A stretch of DNA of 64,000 nt from Mycolicibacter arupensis (GTDB lineage: Bacteria > Actinomycetota > Actinomycetes > Mycobacteriales > Mycobacteriaceae), in NCBI RefSeq assembly GCF_002086515.1, contig NZ_MVHH01000004.1, positions 85,755-149,754 of the forward strand, in the 5' to 3' direction. Under the pieces are notes generated by a model. It had not been told where the DNA came from, made no database searches, and saw nothing but the letters and a program-made list of their open reading frames with translations. Of this stretch, positions 16,661-29,352 are shown in pieces. Within the stretch, counting starts at the first letter, position 1. Every line of letters starts with the position of its first letter. The position numbers and the translations under genes are program-made.

Positions 16661-17908
16661 TCAGCCGCGGGCGCCGTCAAGGAAAGCCGCGATCGCGTCC
16701 ACGATGCGGCTGGCCATCAACGTCTTGGAGCCCGACTCCAGGGCGGACTCGGTTCCGTCGGCAGCCAGCAGCCACCCGTCGTTGTGGTCGACCTCGAACG
16801 CCCGCCCATCCCCGACGGCATTGACCACCAACAGGTCACACCCCTTGCGGCGCAGCTTCGCGCGGGCGTGGAACAACACGTCGCCGTTCTCATCACCGGT
16901 CTCTGCCGCGAAGCCCACGATCGCCCGCATATTGGGCAGCTGCCCGTCCGTGCGGGCCCGCACCGCACCGGCCAGGACGTCCTCGTTGCGGACCAGGTCG
17001 ATGGTCGGCGCCTGCTCATCGCCCGGGTTCTTCTTGATCTTGGCCTGCGCCACGCGCACCGGGCGGAAGTCGGCGACCGCGGCAGCCATCACCAGAACGT
17101 GGGCCTCCGGGGCGTGCTTGACCACCGCGTCATGCAATTGCTGGGCAGAGCTGACGTTGACCACGTGAACGCCGGCCGGATCGATCAGCCCCGCCGTGTG
17201 CGCGGCGATCAGGGTCACCTCGGCGCCACGCTGGGCCGCCACCCGGGCCACGGCATACCCCTGCTTGCCAGAACTGCGGTTGCCGATGAATCGGACCGGG
17301 TCGATGGGCTCACGCGTACCGCCCGCGGTCACCAGGACCTTCTGCCCGGCCAGGTCATGCGGCAGCGCGTCGGCCCGCTCCAGCAGAAGTGCCGCGAAGG
17401 TATTGATCTCCTCGGCTTCGGGCAGCCGGCCGGCGCCGGTGTCGGCCCCGGTCAAACGGCCGGACGCGGGTTCGAGCACGACCGCGCCGCGCTGGCGCAA
17501 CATCGCGACATTGGCGACCGTCGCCGGATGCTGCCACATCTCGGTGTGCATCGCCGGAGCGAACAGCACCGGACAGCGGGCAGTCAGCAGCGTGGCGGTC
17601 AGCAGGTCGTCAGCACGCCCGGACACCGCACGGGCCAACAGATCGGCGGTGGCCGGTGCCACCACCACCAGGTCGGCCTGTTGGCCCAGCGCGACATGGG
17701 GCACGCCGGGCACGTCCTCAAAGACGCCGGTGTGCACCGGCTGGCCTGATAACGCCTCGAAGGTGGCCGCGCCGACGAACCGCAGCGCGGACTCGGTGGG
17801 AACCACACGTACCGAGTGACCGGCCTCGGCCAGCTGCCGGACCACGGTGCACGCCTTGTAAGCGGCGATGCCTCCGGCGACACCGACGACGACCCGCTTC
17901 TGGCCCAC
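16661..17908 (-). CDS. coaBC: Bifunctional phosphopantothenoylcysteine decarboxylase / phosphopantothenate-cysteine ligase
   Basis: CoaBC carries out two steps of coenzyme A synthesis. The 415-residue protein has the N-terminal FMN-dependent CoaC domain (about 1-185; GVAGGIAAYKA, APAMHTEMW) and the C-terminal CoaB domain (about 190-415; VLVTAGGTREPIDPVRFIGN, and the KIKK segment). The GTG at 17908 begins MGQKRVVVG. It lies directly downstream of rpoZ with a short gap, in the order seen in M. tuberculosis (Rv1389-Rv1392). Confidence 0.97.
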   Translation of the reverse strand: MGQKRVVVGVAGGIAAYKACTVVRQLAEAGHSVRVVPTESALRFVGAATFEALSGQPVHTGVFEDVPGVPHVALGQQADLVVVAPATADLLARAVSGRADDLLTATLLTARCPVLFAPAMHTEMWQHPATVANVAMLRQRGAVVLEPASGRLTGADTGAGRLPEAEEINTFAALLLERADALPHDLAGQKVLVTAGGTREPIDPVRFIGNRSSGKQGYAVARVAAQRGAEVTLIAAHTAGLIDPAGVHVVNVSSAQQLHDAVVKHAPEAHVLVMAAAVADFRPVRVAQAKIKKNPGDEQAPTIDLVRNEDVLAGAVRARTDGQLPNMRAIVGFAAETGDENGDVLFHARAKLRRKGCDLLVVNAVGDGRAFEVDHNDGWLLAADGTESALESGSKTLMASRIVDAIAAFLDGARG

Positions 17909-17935
17909 CGGTATGCCCCGTCCTGCCCGGCTCGG

Positions 17936-18256
17936 CTACTCGCCTTCGGTGTATTCGAGCAGGTCGCCGTGGATCTCACGCAGTGCGATCGACAGCGGCT
18001 TCTCCTGCAGGCCGGGCTCGACCAGCGGCCCGACGTACTCGAGGATGCCCTCCCCGAGCTGGTTGTAGTAGTCGTTGATCTGCCGCGCTCGCTTGGCTGC
18101 GTAGATCACCAGGGCGTACTTGCTCGACGCACGCTGGAGCAGCTCGTCGATGGGCGGGTTGGTGATGCCGAGTGGCGTGTCGTAGCCGCCGATCGACGCC
18201 GGGTCGAAATCGTCGGCGTCGGTCGCCACGGCCGAGTCGATCTGCGAGGTACTCAC
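17936..18256 (-). CDS. rpoZ: RNA polymerase omega subunit
   Basis: Omega aids assembly of the beta' subunit into RNA polymerase. The protein is 106 residues and nearly identical in pattern to the M. tuberculosis protein across [18 protein letters not shown] and [20 protein letters not shown] chose GTG 18256 (MSTSQIDS) because AGGAG lies at proper distance and the length then matches; the TTG nine bases upstream is too close to that element. It lies between gmk and coaBC on one likely transcript. Confidence 0.96.
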   Translation of the reverse strand: MSTSQIDSAVATDADDFDPASIGGYDTPLGITNPPIDELLQRASSKYALVIYAAKRARQINDYYNQLGEGILEYVGPLVEPGLQEKPLSIALREIHGDLLEYTEGE

Positions 18257-18324
18257 GTAGGACAATCTCCTAAAAGCTCATCTGGCGGGGCGGGTCACGC
18301 CTGTTATGTGTTCATCCGGGTAAA

Positions 18325-18927
18325 TCAGACCGCGCCCGGTGCGGTATCCACCAGCAAGGATACCAATTCTGAGCAGGCGGTTTCCAATCGACTGTTCACC
18401 ACGACGGTGTCGAAGTCTCCCTGTGCCGCCAATTCGGTCCGTGCGGTGGCCAGGCGACGCTGCATGACCTCTTCGGTTTCGGTGCCACGACCGGCCAGCC
18501 TGGCCTCCAGCGTCTCCCAGTCCGGCGGGGCCAAAAACACCGTGAGGGCCTCCGGCAGCGCCTTCTTGATGGCCCTGGCGCCGGCCAGATCAACCTCTAT
18601 CAGAACGGGCCGACCAGCGCGGGTGGCCTCTGCGACCGGCTCCGCGGGGGTGCCTGAGCGCTGCAGCCCGCCATGGATGTCGGCCCACTCCAGCAGCGCA
18701 TCGTCGGCGATCAGCCGATCGAATTCCGCCGGGGTGACAAAGCGGTAGTCGACGCCGTCCACCTCCCCGGGCCGGGGTGCCCGGGTGGTGGCCGACACAC
18801 TGAAATACAGGTCCGGTACCCGCTCTCGCAGGCACCGGACCACACTCGACTTACCGACCGCGGATGGACCGGACAGCACCACAACGCGTCCCGCGTGCCC
18901 GCTGCCCGGTCCTCCACCGGTTCTCAC
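18325..18927 (-). CDS. gmk: Guanylate kinase
   Basis: Gmk phosphorylates GMP to GDP. The 200-residue protein has the P-loop [13 protein letters not shown], the GMP-binding [20 protein letters not shown] segment and the usual LIEVDLAGA strand. GTG 18927 starts 7 bp after the mihF stop, so the two genes are co-transcribed, in the conserved order mihF-gmk-rpoZ-coaBC-metK, although here metK is set apart by the TetR pair. Confidence 0.97.
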   Translation of the reverse strand: MRTGGGPGSGHAGRVVVLSGPSAVGKSSVVRCLRERVPDLYFSVSATTRAPRPGEVDGVDYRFVTPAEFDRLIADDALLEWADIHGGLQRSGTPAEPVAEATRAGRPVLIEVDLAGARAIKKALPEALTVFLAPPDWETLEARLAGRGTETEEVMQRRLATARTELAAQGDFDTVVVNSRLETACSELVSLLVDTAPGAV

Positions 18928-18934
18928 TGCCGGG

Positions 18935-19252
18935 TCAGGAGAAGTCGAACTTCTCCAGCAGCGCCTTGCGCTGCCGGTCGCCCAGGCCGCGCAACCGGCG
19001 GGTGGGGGCGATCTCCAGCTCGGTCATGATCTCCTGCGCCTTGACCTTGCCGACCTTGGGCAACGCCTCCAGCAGAGCAGACACCTTCATCTTGCCCAGG
19101 ACCTCATCGGTCTCGGCGTCCTTGAGCACCTGCTTGAGGTTGGTGCCGCCACGCTTGAGCCGGTCCTTGAGCTCCGCTCGGGCCCGACGTGCGGCCGCTG
19201 CCTTCTCCAACGCGGCGGCGCGCTGTTCGTCGGTCAACTGGGGAAGGGCCAC
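18935..19252 (-). CDS. mihF: Integration host factor mIHF
   Basis: This is the actinobacterial mIHF, a nucleoid-associated DNA-bending protein unrelated to the E. coli IHF subunits. The 105 residues contain the S13-like helix-two-turn-helix region [20 protein letters not shown] and [18 protein letters not shown]. The GTG at 19252 follows GGAGGAATC. M. tuberculosis mIHF (Rv1388) is often annotated longer from an upstream start; the conserved core is the part given here. It heads the mihF-gmk-rpoZ-coaBC group. Confidence 0.96.
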   Translation of the reverse strand: MALPQLTDEQRAAALEKAAAARRARAELKDRLKRGGTNLKQVLKDAETDEVLGKMKVSALLEALPKVGKVKAQEIMTELEIAPTRRLRGLGDRQRKALLEKFDFS

Positions 19253-19271
19253 GATTCCTCCGTCTCGTCAT

Positions 19272-19288
19272 CATCGACAACGTCGATG
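19272..19288 (-). promoter_or_regulatory. Small inverted repeat in the mihF leader
   Basis: CATCGAC / GTCGATG with a 3-nt spacer forms a 7-bp inverted repeat 20 bp upstream of the mihF start, just before its ribosome-binding site. It could be an mRNA hairpin or a regulator site. Nothing else supports it. Confidence 0.3.
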
Positions 19289-19881
19289 TTTTCCTTGTCC
19301 CGGCCAGGTACTTCGGCCAGAGACGACGACCGTACCCACGCCGTCTGACGAAATCTAACCCCACCCCCCCGTTTACGGCTACAAATGCCCAGCGTATGGG
19401 GTCGCGACGCGGCACGCTCCGACCCGTGCCCGCCGCGTTCAATCTGCGCCGCCCGGCGAGCCGCAGGCTCTCGTGCGCTGCCCGAAAAGCCGTCCTGAAC
19501 TAGCCTTTTGATCGATTTTGCCGGGCCTGACGCAACCTCGCGCCGAGGACGCCACGGCGGCTGCCGACAGGCGACCGAATGCTGCTGCCATCGACTTCGC
19601 TCCGCGTGGCGTGTCGGGCGTGTCGAGGCGTTTCGGGCAACCCGGGACCCCTCCGTTTGCCCGCATTCATCGTTGCCCGCCGACGGCTCCGGCAGGGGCG
19701 CAACACCGAAAGCCCCAGGCAGATCCACCGCGCCAAGAGCGGGCGGTGTCGCCAGAAACACTGAGTTATGACTCCGACGGGATTGAGCTGGTGAATCTCA
19801 GATCCCGGACTTACAGCAATTATTCAGCCAGTTTCTACATTTGCGCGACCGAAGTCGTAGATTAGCCGCCTAATGTCGCGA

Positions 19882-19902
19882 CCGGGTGGACAGTCCACCC
19901 GG
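19882..19902. promoter_or_regulatory. Perfect 21-bp palindrome upstream of the repeat-protein gene
   Basis: CCGGGTGGAC, a single A, and GTCCACCCGG form 10-bp perfect arms. The palindrome lies 24 bp upstream of the short leader ORF and 71 bp upstream of the exported repeat protein. The almost absent loop favours a protein-binding operator over an RNA hairpin. Confidence 0.5.
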
Positions 19903-19926
19903 GGGTGTTTATGGGGGGGTACGACT

Positions 19927-19977
19927 ATGAGCATTTCCGCTGAATACCGTTTCGGTAGAGAAAGTGGGAATTCATGA
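19927..19977 (+). CDS. Possible 16-residue leader peptide
   Basis: An ATG at 19927, seven bases after a run of G that can serve as ribosome-binding site, opens a frame for MSISAEYRFGRESGNS. Its TGA (19975-19977) overlaps the ATG of the repeat-protein gene in the arrangement ATGA. This suggests translational coupling or a leader peptide. Short frames arise by chance, so confidence is low to moderate. Confidence 0.35.
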   Translation: MSISAEYRFGRESGNS

Positions 19978-20507
19978 CAAACGCGACAGTGGTACGCGCT
20001 GGCCGGTGGGCAGTGACGGCAGCGGCTTTGGTGGCCTTCGGCGCGTTCGGGATGGGCGCGGCCAGCGCCGAGCCCAATGATGGAATCACCGGTGGCGCGG
20101 GCAACAACGGCGGGGTCAACGTCAACATGGGCCCCGTCGGTGGCGGATTCAATAGCGGCAGGGGCGGCGGCTTCAACTTCGGCCCGAACGGAATCGGCGC
20201 TGGCGGCGGACAGAACAACAGTGCCAACGTCAATATGGGGCCGTTCGGCGGCGGCATGAATGTCGGCAGGAATGGCGGCTTCGACTTCGGCCCGAACGGA
20301 ATCGGCGCAGGCGGCGGACAGAACCACGGCGCCAACGTCAACATGGGCCCCTTCGGTGGCGGCTATAACGCCAACACCGGTGGCGGTGCCAACGTCGGCC
20401 CGAACGGCGTCGGCGGCGGCCAAAGCAACGGCGCCAATGTCAACATGGGCCCCTTGGGTGGCGGCTACAACTCCAACACCGGCGGTGGCATCAACTTCGG
20501 TCGCTGA
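19974..20507 (+). CDS. Exported Gly/Asn-rich repeat protein
   Basis: The 177-residue protein has a clear signal peptide (residues 1-32, RAGRWAVTAAALVAFGAF then cleavage after AASA). Almost the whole mature part is 3.6 copies of a 34-36-residue repeat starting at residues 49, 85, 121 and 155, with consensus NVNMGPxGGGxN then GGGxNFGPNGxGxGGGQ. There are no cysteines and no hydrophobic C-terminus. It resembles PGRS or MPTR low-complexity domains in composition only; there is no PE or PPE domain. I do not recognise the family. It occupies the mihF-pyrF gap where M. tuberculosis has PE15/PPE20, and a strong terminator follows. Confidence 0.8.
   Translation: MTNATVVRAGRWAVTAAALVAFGAFGMGAASAEPNDGITGGAGNNGGVNVNMGPVGGGFNSGRGGGFNFGPNGIGAGGGQNNSANVNMGPFGGGMNVGRNGGFDFGPNGIGAGGGQNHGANVNMGPFGGGYNANTGGGANVGPNGVGGGQSNGANVNMGPLGGGYNSNTGGGINFGR
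20118..20504 (+). repeat. In-frame tandem repeats of 102-108 bp in the exported protein gene
   Basis: Four units begin at 20118, 20226, 20334 and 20436, each opening with a close variant of AACGTCAACATGGGCCC. Units 1 and 2 are 108 bp, unit 3 is 102 bp and unit 4 is cut at 69 bp. Similarity at DNA level points to recent duplication and possible copy-number variation between strains. Confidence 0.75.
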
Positions 20508-20515
20508 CCGGCCAG

Positions 20516-20560
20516 ACAGGGCCTGCGTGGGCGCCCCAATGGGGCCCCCGCAGGCCCTGT
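20516..20560 (+). terminator. Strong hairpin terminator after the repeat-protein gene
   Basis: The arms ACAGGGCCTGCG (20516-20527) and CGCAGGCCCTGT (20549-20560) are a perfect 12-bp match. The inside continues pairing (GGG, GCCCC with GGGGC, CCC) to a 3-nt AAT loop, for roughly 20 pairs with two bulges. It lies 8 bp after the stop and also faces the convergent pyrF 3' end. It lacks a U-tract, as is common in mycobacteria. Confidence 0.8.
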
Positions 20561-20594
20561 TGCGTTGCAAAGAACTGAAACGGGACCGTGACGG

Positions 20595-21424
20595 CTATTC
20601 CGCAGCGGCCAGATACGCCACGGTGTCACGCAGCCGTTCAGCCGCGGCTCGCAACGCCTCGACGTTCGGTCCGGCCCGCAACACCTCGCGCGAGACCGCC
20701 GGCAACACGGCAGCTGAGGGCGCCCCACCGAGACAGGCCAGCGCCTCGGGCCGACCGCCCTGGGCCCCAATGCCCGGAACCAGCACCGGCCCGCCCAGGG
20801 CACTCAAATCGGGGACCTCGGTGAGGGTCGCGCCCACCACCACCCCGATCGACCCCGGTCCCGGCGATGTCCTGTTGACTTCGGCAGCGGCGTCGACGAT
20901 GGACTGCGCCACGGTACGCCCGTCGGCGTCCCGGGCGCGCTGCACGCTCGCGCCTTCCGGGTTTGAGGTGGCTGCCAGCACGAACACGCCCCGCCCGTAC
21001 CGCTCAGCGGTCTCCAGCAGCGGCTGCAGAGATCCAAAACCCAGGTAGGGCGAGGCCGTGACCGCATCGGCGGCCAACGGCGATTCACCGGCCCACGCCG
21101 CCGCATAGGCGGCCATGGTCGAGCCGATGTCGCCGCGCTTGGCGTCGGCCAGCACCAGCACGCCCGCCTCGCGCAGCGCATCGATGGTGCGCTCCAACAC
21201 CGCGAAACCTGCCGAGCCGTACGCCTCGAAGAACGCCACCTGCGGCTTGACGACAGCGAACCCGGCGAACGCCGCCACGCAGGTCTCGCTGAACGCCGCC
21301 ACGCCGTCCGCGGACGCGGGCAGGCCCCAGGAGGCCAGCAGTTCGGGGTGCGGGTCAATACCCAGGCACAGCGGTCCGCGGGCCGCGGTCGCCTCGGCGA
21401 GGCGTGTGCCAAACCCCGGTATCA

Positions 21425-21425
<1 letters not shown>
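20595..21425 (-). CDS. pyrF: Orotidine 5'-phosphate decarboxylase
   Basis: PyrF makes UMP from OMP, the last step of the pathway. The 276-residue protein is of the long (type 2) form with the catalytic [13 protein letters not shown] motif and the phosphate-binding [13 protein letters not shown] 21425 overlaps the carB stop by one base (TAGTG) and gives [12 protein letters not shown]; the longer frame is antisense noise. It is the last gene of the pyr operon. Confidence 0.96.
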
Positions 21426-24765
<3,340 letters not shown>

Positions 24766-24766
<1 letters not shown>

Positions 24767-25887
24767 TACTTCTCCCCTGCCATCAGGTCGACGAACTGGT
24801 CGAACAGGTATTCCGCGTCATGCGGTCCGGCGGCGGCCTCCGGGTGGTACTGCACCGAGAAAGCCCGGCCGTCGGCGAGCTTGACCCCTTCGACCACTCC
24901 GTCGTTGGCACAGGTGTGGCTGACCACCGCGGGGCCGAAGTCGGTGTCGAAGCGCTGGCCGGCTTCGCCCTCGAGTGCGAAGCCGTGATTCTGCGCGGTC
25001 ACCGCCACCCGGCCGGTGGCGTGGTCGATCACCGGAATGTTGATGCCGCGGTGACCGAAGGTCATCTTGTAGGTCTTGAGCCCCAGCGCCCGGCCCAGGA
25101 TCTGATTGCCGAAACAGATTCCGAACAGCGGGATTCCGGCGCCGAGTACCTCACGGGTCAAGGCGACCATCGCCTCGGCCGTAGCCGGGTCCCCGGGCCC
25201 GTTGGACAGGAATACCCCGTCGGGCTTGAGGTCGGCGATCTGGGTGAAGTCCACCGAGGACGGCAGCACGTGGCTGCGGATCCCGCGCCGCGCGAAGTTT
25301 CGGGGCGTGTTGGTCTTGATGCCCAGGTCGAGGGCGGCGATGGTGAACCGATGTGCGCCCTCGGGTTCGACCACGTACCCCGCGTCCGTACTGACCTGGC
25401 CGGCGAGATCGGCCCCGAGCATCGACGGCTGTTCGCGAACCCTGGTCACCAACTCCTCCGGCGCGGCCAGGGCATCGCCGGAGAACACCCCGGCCTTCAT
25501 CGAGCCGTGACTGCGCAGGTGGCGCACCAGGGTGCGGGTGTCGACGCCGGCGATCCCGACGATCCCCTGGCGTACCAGCTCCTCGTCGAGGGTTCCGGTG
25601 GCCCGCCAGTTCGACGCTCGCGGCGAGGGGTCGCGAACCACGTAGCCGGCAACCCAGATCTTGTCGTCGCGGCTCTCGCCGTCTTCCCGGTTCCAGCCGG
25701 TGTTGCCGATCTGTGGGGCGGTGGCCACCACGATCTGCCGGTGGTAACTGGGGTCGGTCAGCGTCTCCTGGTAGCCCGACATTCCGGTGGAGAACACCGC
25801 TTCACCCAGGGTCTGTCCCAGCGCCCCGAACGGTGTGCCGGTGAACGTCCGGCCGTCTTCGAGAACCAGCACCGCTCGCGCGTTCAT
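24766..25887 (-). CDS. carA: Carbamoyl-phosphate synthase small chain
   Basis: CarA is the glutamine amidotransferase subunit that feeds ammonia to CarB. From ATG 25887 ([15 protein letters not shown]) it has 373 residues. The class I amidotransferase triad is visible: Cys in [10 protein letters not shown], and His and Glu in VQYHPEA. The ATG overlaps the stop of the upstream membrane-protein gene by four bases. Part of the pyr operon. Confidence 0.98.
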
Positions 25888-26402
25888 CCTTGTTGTTCCT
25901 CTTCTTCTAGCCAACGGCCGTGCTCGGTGCGGTCGTCCGCCCGAAAGCCGGTGTCGATCTCGGTGCCCGACGGCAGCCGCCAGCGAATCGCCAGCACTCC
26001 GTCGTGGTTTCGGGTAGGAATCGTGCGGCCGGCTATGCCACGTTCGGCGCGCACCGCGATCACCGCGTCCGCTGGGATCCAGATGGGCCGGGCGCCGCTG
26101 CGCTGCACCATGATCCCCTCGGGGTACCGGGTCAGCACCGCCTTGGTCCGATAGCCCAGGTCGCCGACCACCACCCGGTCATTCCACTTTGGAGCCAGGG
26201 TGCACCCCAGATACTGGCCACGGGTGGCCGCGACGGTGGGCGCGCCCACCGTGTCGGGCACCGTCGGCAACGTCCCGATCAGGGCGTCCTGCAGCTGGCC
26301 GCGGCGGCGCCAACCTCGCATCATCAGCCGGATCACCACGCCGATCAGCACCACCAGCACAAACGCGAAGACCAGCGAGCCGATCAACGTGGGGGTGTTC
26401 AT
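25884..26402 (-). CDS. Rv1382-like single-pass membrane protein in the pyr operon
   Basis: The 172-residue protein has one N-terminal membrane segment (about residues 6-27, [18 protein letters not shown]) followed by a basic stretch and a soluble cytoplasmic domain of mostly beta character ([22 protein letters not shown]), reminiscent of a PH-like fold. It overlaps pyrC and carA by four bases each, so it is firmly within the operon, as in M. tuberculosis. Its function is unknown; the tight coupling hints at a link to pyrimidine synthesis or its placement at the membrane. Confidence 0.85.
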   Translation of the reverse strand: MNTPTLIGSLVFAFVLVVLIGVVIRLMMRGWRRRGQLQDALIGTLPTVPDTVGAPTVAATRGQYLGCTLAPKWNDRVVVGDLGYRTKAVLTRYPEGIMVQRSGARPIWIPADAVIAVRAERGIAGRTIPTRNHDGVLAIRWRLPSGTEIDTGFRADDRTEHGRWLEEEEQQG

Positions 26403-27691
26403 GCCGGACTCTTCCCGTCCCGGGCGGTGATGCGGCCGCGCAACAGGGTTGCGGTGACGGTCGCGGGCAACGTCATCTCCTCATACGGAGTGTTGTCCGA
26501 GCGGCTGGCCAGCTGCGCCCCGGTGACTACCCAGGTCGTGTCCGGATCGACCACCGTCAGGTTGGCCGGCTCGCCCACCTCCAGGGGGCGGCCCTGGTCG
26601 GGCAGGCCGACGATCTGCGCCGGGCGCTCACTCATCACCCGGGCTACGTCGCGCCAGGTCAACAGGCCGGTCTGCACCATGGTCGCCACCACCACCGACA
26701 GCGCGGTCTGCAGTCCGAGCATCCCGGGCCGGGCCGCGGCGAATTCGCAGCACTTCTCCTGCTCGGCGTGCGGGGCGTGGTCCGTGGCCACACAGTCGAT
26801 GACGCCCTCGGCCAAGGCCTGGCGCAGCGCCTGGGTATCGGAGGCCTCACGTAGCGGCGGGTTGACCCGGTCGCGGCCGTCGTAGTCGACAAGCCGGCTG
26901 TCGTCGAGCATCAGATGATGCGGGGTGACTTCGGCCGTCACTGCGATGCCTTGCGCCTTAGCCCATTTCAGAAGCTCAACCGTTCCGGCGGTGGACGCAT
27001 GGCAGATGTGCAGCCGCGCCCCGGCGTCACGCGCCAGCAGGACGTCTCGGGCCACGATCGACTCCTCGGCGACGCGTGGCCAGCCGGCCAGCCCCAGCCG
27101 GGCGGCATTGGGGCCCTCGTGCGCCACCGCGCCGACCGTCAGTCGAGGCTCCTCGGCGTGCTGGGCGATCAGCACCCCCAGACCGGTCGCGTACTCCAGC
27201 GCCCGGCGCATCACCAGCGGGTGGTCCACACAGACGCCGTCGTCGGAGAACATCCGCACGCCCGCGGCACCGGCGGCCATCATGCCCATCTCGGTCAGCT
27301 GCTTGCCGGCCAGGCCGACGGTCACCGCACCCACCGGGTGCACATCGACCAGGCCGACCTGTTGGCCGCGCTGCCAGACATGATCTGTCACCACCGGGGA
27401 GTCGGCGACGGGGTCGGTGTTGGCCATCGCGAACACCGCGGTGTAGCCACCCAGAGCCGCTGCCGCCGAGCCGGTTTCGATGTCCTCGGCATACTCGCGG
27501 CCCGGCTCGCGCAGATGGGTGTGCAGGTCGACGAAGCCGGGCAAGAGGACCTGGCCTGGTGCCTCGATGACCTCGCAGTCTTCCGCTACGGGCAAGCCCA
27601 CACCGATCTGGGCGATCTGGCCGTCAGCGACCAGCACGTCAACCTGGTCACCTTCGCCATAACACCGCACGCCGCGGATCAGCACGCTCAC
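26399..27691 (-). CDS. pyrC: Dihydroorotase
   Basis: PyrC cyclises carbamoyl aspartate to dihydroorotate. The 430-residue class I enzyme has the metal-binding [10 protein letters not shown], His residues in ICHAST and the ATDHAPH motif with the catalytic Asp. It overlaps pyrB and the downstream membrane-protein gene by four bases each, showing strict operon structure. Confidence 0.97.
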   Translation of the reverse strand: MSVLIRGVRCYGEGDQVDVLVADGQIAQIGVGLPVAEDCEVIEAPGQVLLPGFVDLHTHLREPGREYAEDIETGSAAAALGGYTAVFAMANTDPVADSPVVTDHVWQRGQQVGLVDVHPVGAVTVGLAGKQLTEMGMMAAGAAGVRMFSDDGVCVDHPLVMRRALEYATGLGVLIAQHAEEPRLTVGAVAHEGPNAARLGLAGWPRVAEESIVARDVLLARDAGARLHICHASTAGTVELLKWAKAQGIAVTAEVTPHHLMLDDSRLVDYDGRDRVNPPLREASDTQALRQALAEGVIDCVATDHAPHAEQEKCCEFAAARPGMLGLQTALSVVVATMVQTGLLTWRDVARVMSERPAQIVGLPDQGRPLEVGEPANLTVVDPDTTWVVTGAQLASRSDNTPYEEMTLPATVTATLLRGRITARDGKSPA

Positions 27692-28665
27692 AGTTCCCCC
27701 TCCCCAGCCGACGCCGCCGACCCCGCGGATTCGCTACCCACCAGCAGATGGAACAGCACCGCCATGCGCACATGGACACCATTGGAAACCTGTTGCAGCA
27801 CCGCGGACTGCGACGAGTCGGCCACCGACGAGGAGATCTCCATGCCCCGCAGCATCGGACCGGGGTGCAAAACGGTCGCATGCTCCGGCAGCATCGCCCG
27901 ACGCTTCTCACTCAACCCGTAGCGCACCGAGTACTCGCGGGTGGACGGGAAGAACCCGCCGGTCATCCGTTCGGCCTGCACCCGCAGCATCAGCACGGCG
28001 TCGGCGGCCGGCAACTCGGCGTCGAAGTCGTGGCTCACCGTCACCGGCCAGTCGTTCACCCCGAACGGCAGCAGGGTCGGCGGTGCCACCACCACCACCT
28101 CGGCGCCCAGCGTGGACAGCAGGCTCACGTTGGAGCGTGCGACCCGGCTGTGCACGATGTCGCCGACGATCACGACGCGGCGCCCCTCGATGCCACCGAG
28201 ACGCTGCCGCAGCGTGAGCGCATCCAGCAACGCCTGGGTCGGGTGCTCGTGGGTGCCGTCGCCGGCGTTGATCACCGCCGGTCCGCCGTCTTCGGCGGCT
28301 CCGGTCCACTCGGCGAGCAGGTGTGCCGCACCCGAGGCCGGGTGACGGATGATCAGCGCATCGGCCCCGGCAGCCCGCAGGGTGAAAGCGGTGTCGCGCA
28401 GCGACTCCCCTTTGTTCACCGAGGATCCCGACGCAGACACGTTGATCACATCGGCGCTCATCCACTTACCGGCCACCTCGAACGAGACGCGGGTACGGGT
28501 GGAGTTCTCGTAGAACATGGTGATCACGGTGCGACCACGCAGGGTGGGCAGCTTCTTGACCTCGCGGCCGACCAAGGCCTGGGCGAAGCGGTCGGCGTCG
28601 TCGAGGATGGCGGTGGCCTCGTCTCGACTCAGATCGCCGGCTGCCAGGAGGTGCCTGGTACTCAT
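27688..28665 (-). CDS. pyrB: Aspartate carbamoyltransferase catalytic chain
   Basis: PyrB joins carbamoyl phosphate and aspartate. The 325-residue protein has the carbamoyl-phosphate motif [12 protein letters not shown] and the [12 protein letters not shown] motif. No pyrI regulatory chain is encoded nearby, which is normal for mycobacteria. The ATG overlaps the pyrR stop by four bases, and the pyrC start overlaps the pyrB stop. Confidence 0.98.
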   Translation of the reverse strand: MSTRHLLAAGDLSRDEATAILDDADRFAQALVGREVKKLPTLRGRTVITMFYENSTRTRVSFEVAGKWMSADVINVSASGSSVNKGESLRDTAFTLRAAGADALIIRHPASGAAHLLAEWTGAAEDGGPAVINAGDGTHEHPTQALLDALTLRQRLGGIEGRRVVIVGDIVHSRVARSNVSLLSTLGAEVVVVAPPTLLPFGVNDWPVTVSHDFDAELPAADAVLMLRVQAERMTGGFFPSTREYSVRYGLSEKRRAMLPEHATVLHPGPMLRGMEISSSVADSSQSAVLQQVSNGVHVRMAVLFHLLVGSESAGSAASAGEGEL

Positions 28666-29234
28666 CGGGTGATCACCACCTGGTCACGTCCATCGTGTTC
28701 GGCCAACAGCACGTGCACGCTTTCGCCGCGGGCCGTCGGTACGTTCTTGCCGACGTAGTCAGCGCGCACCGGCAGTTCGCGGTGCCCACGGTCGACCAGC
28801 ACCGCCAGCTGCACCATCCGGGGCCGCCCCACGTCGCGCAGGGCATCGAGGGCGGCCCGCACCGAACGGCCCGCGAACAGCACGTCGTCCACCAGGATCA
28901 CGCAGGCGTCATCGATGCCGCCCGCCGGAATCGAGGTGGGTTCCAGCGGGCGCGGCGGCTGACGCATGAGGTCGTCGCGGTACAAGGTGATGTCCAGGGC
29001 GCCGTGCGCGACGTCTACGCCGCAGAATTCGCTGATCTTGGCGGCCAGCCGCTGGGCCAGGGTGACGCCGCGGGTGGGAATGCCCAACAGCACGACGCGC
29101 GGGGAGTTAGCTCTGTCGGGGTCGTCTAAAGCAGTCTTCTCGATGATCTGATGTGCGATCCGAGAAACAGTGCGACCCACATCCGCCGAGGACATCAATT
29201 CCCGGTCGGTGCTGGAATTACCGGCAGCGCCCAT
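28662..29234 (-). CDS. pyrR: PyrR bifunctional regulator / uracil phosphoribosyltransferase
   Basis: PyrR binds pyr mRNA in response to UMP/UTP and can act as a uracil phosphoribosyltransferase. From ATG 29234 ([20 protein letters not shown]) the protein has 190 residues and aligns by eye with the M. tuberculosis protein. The PRPP loop is [18 protein letters not shown]. The frame extends 27 codons upstream but that part covers the GGAGG element and the RNA hairpin at 29258-29273. It is the first gene of the pyr operon. Confidence 0.96.
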   Translation of the reverse strand: MGAAGNSSTDRELMSSADVGRTVSRIAHQIIEKTALDDPDRANSPRVVLLGIPTRGVTLAQRLAAKISEFCGVDVAHGALDITLYRDDLMRQPPRPLEPTSIPAGGIDDACVILVDDVLFAGRSVRAALDALRDVGRPRMVQLAVLVDRGHRELPVRADYVGKNVPTARGESVHVLLAEHDGRDQVVITR

Positions 29235-29257
29235 GCGAAACCGCAGGACCTCCTTCT

Positions 29258-29273
29258 CCGCCTCGCAGGACGG
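29258..29273 (-). promoter_or_regulatory. pyrR: PyrR RNA-binding hairpin in the pyr leader
   Basis: The minus-strand RNA reads CCGUCCUGCGAGGCGG. It can fold as CCG, a bulged U, CC, a UGCGA loop, GG, CGG. The segment UCCUGCGAGGC fits the PyrR-recognised loop pattern UCCnGnGAGGY known from Bacillus. It lies about 25 bases upstream of the pyrR start and next to its GGAGG ribosome-binding element, a position suited to translational repression, the mode reported for M. smegmatis PyrR. Confidence 0.7.
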
Positions 29274-29352
29274 ATCGTTAAAGGATGTCGAACTGCCGCG
29301 TAGCCTAGCATCCACCCGGGGACCCTGCGCCGCCTGCCGCTAGCCTGATTCG

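Larger units (their letters stand above)
19253..19926. other. Divergent intergenic region between mihF and the repeat-protein leader ORF
   Basis: About 670 bp without a supported gene. It holds the mihF leader with a small hairpin at 19272-19288, a stretch of moderate GC without recognisable protein similarity, and the palindrome at 19882-19902. M. tuberculosis has PE15 and PPE20 at this place; I find no PE or PPE sequence here. Confidence 0.6.

Noticed and set aside
19234..19761. A minus-strand open frame of 175 codons upstream of mihF
   Set aside because: It is low complexity with no motif and would overlap the mihF leader. I treat it as noise.
19974..20507. Gly-rich protein read as PE_PGRS or PPE-MPTR
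   Set aside because: It has a classical signal peptide and no PE or PPE domain; its repeat unit is different.
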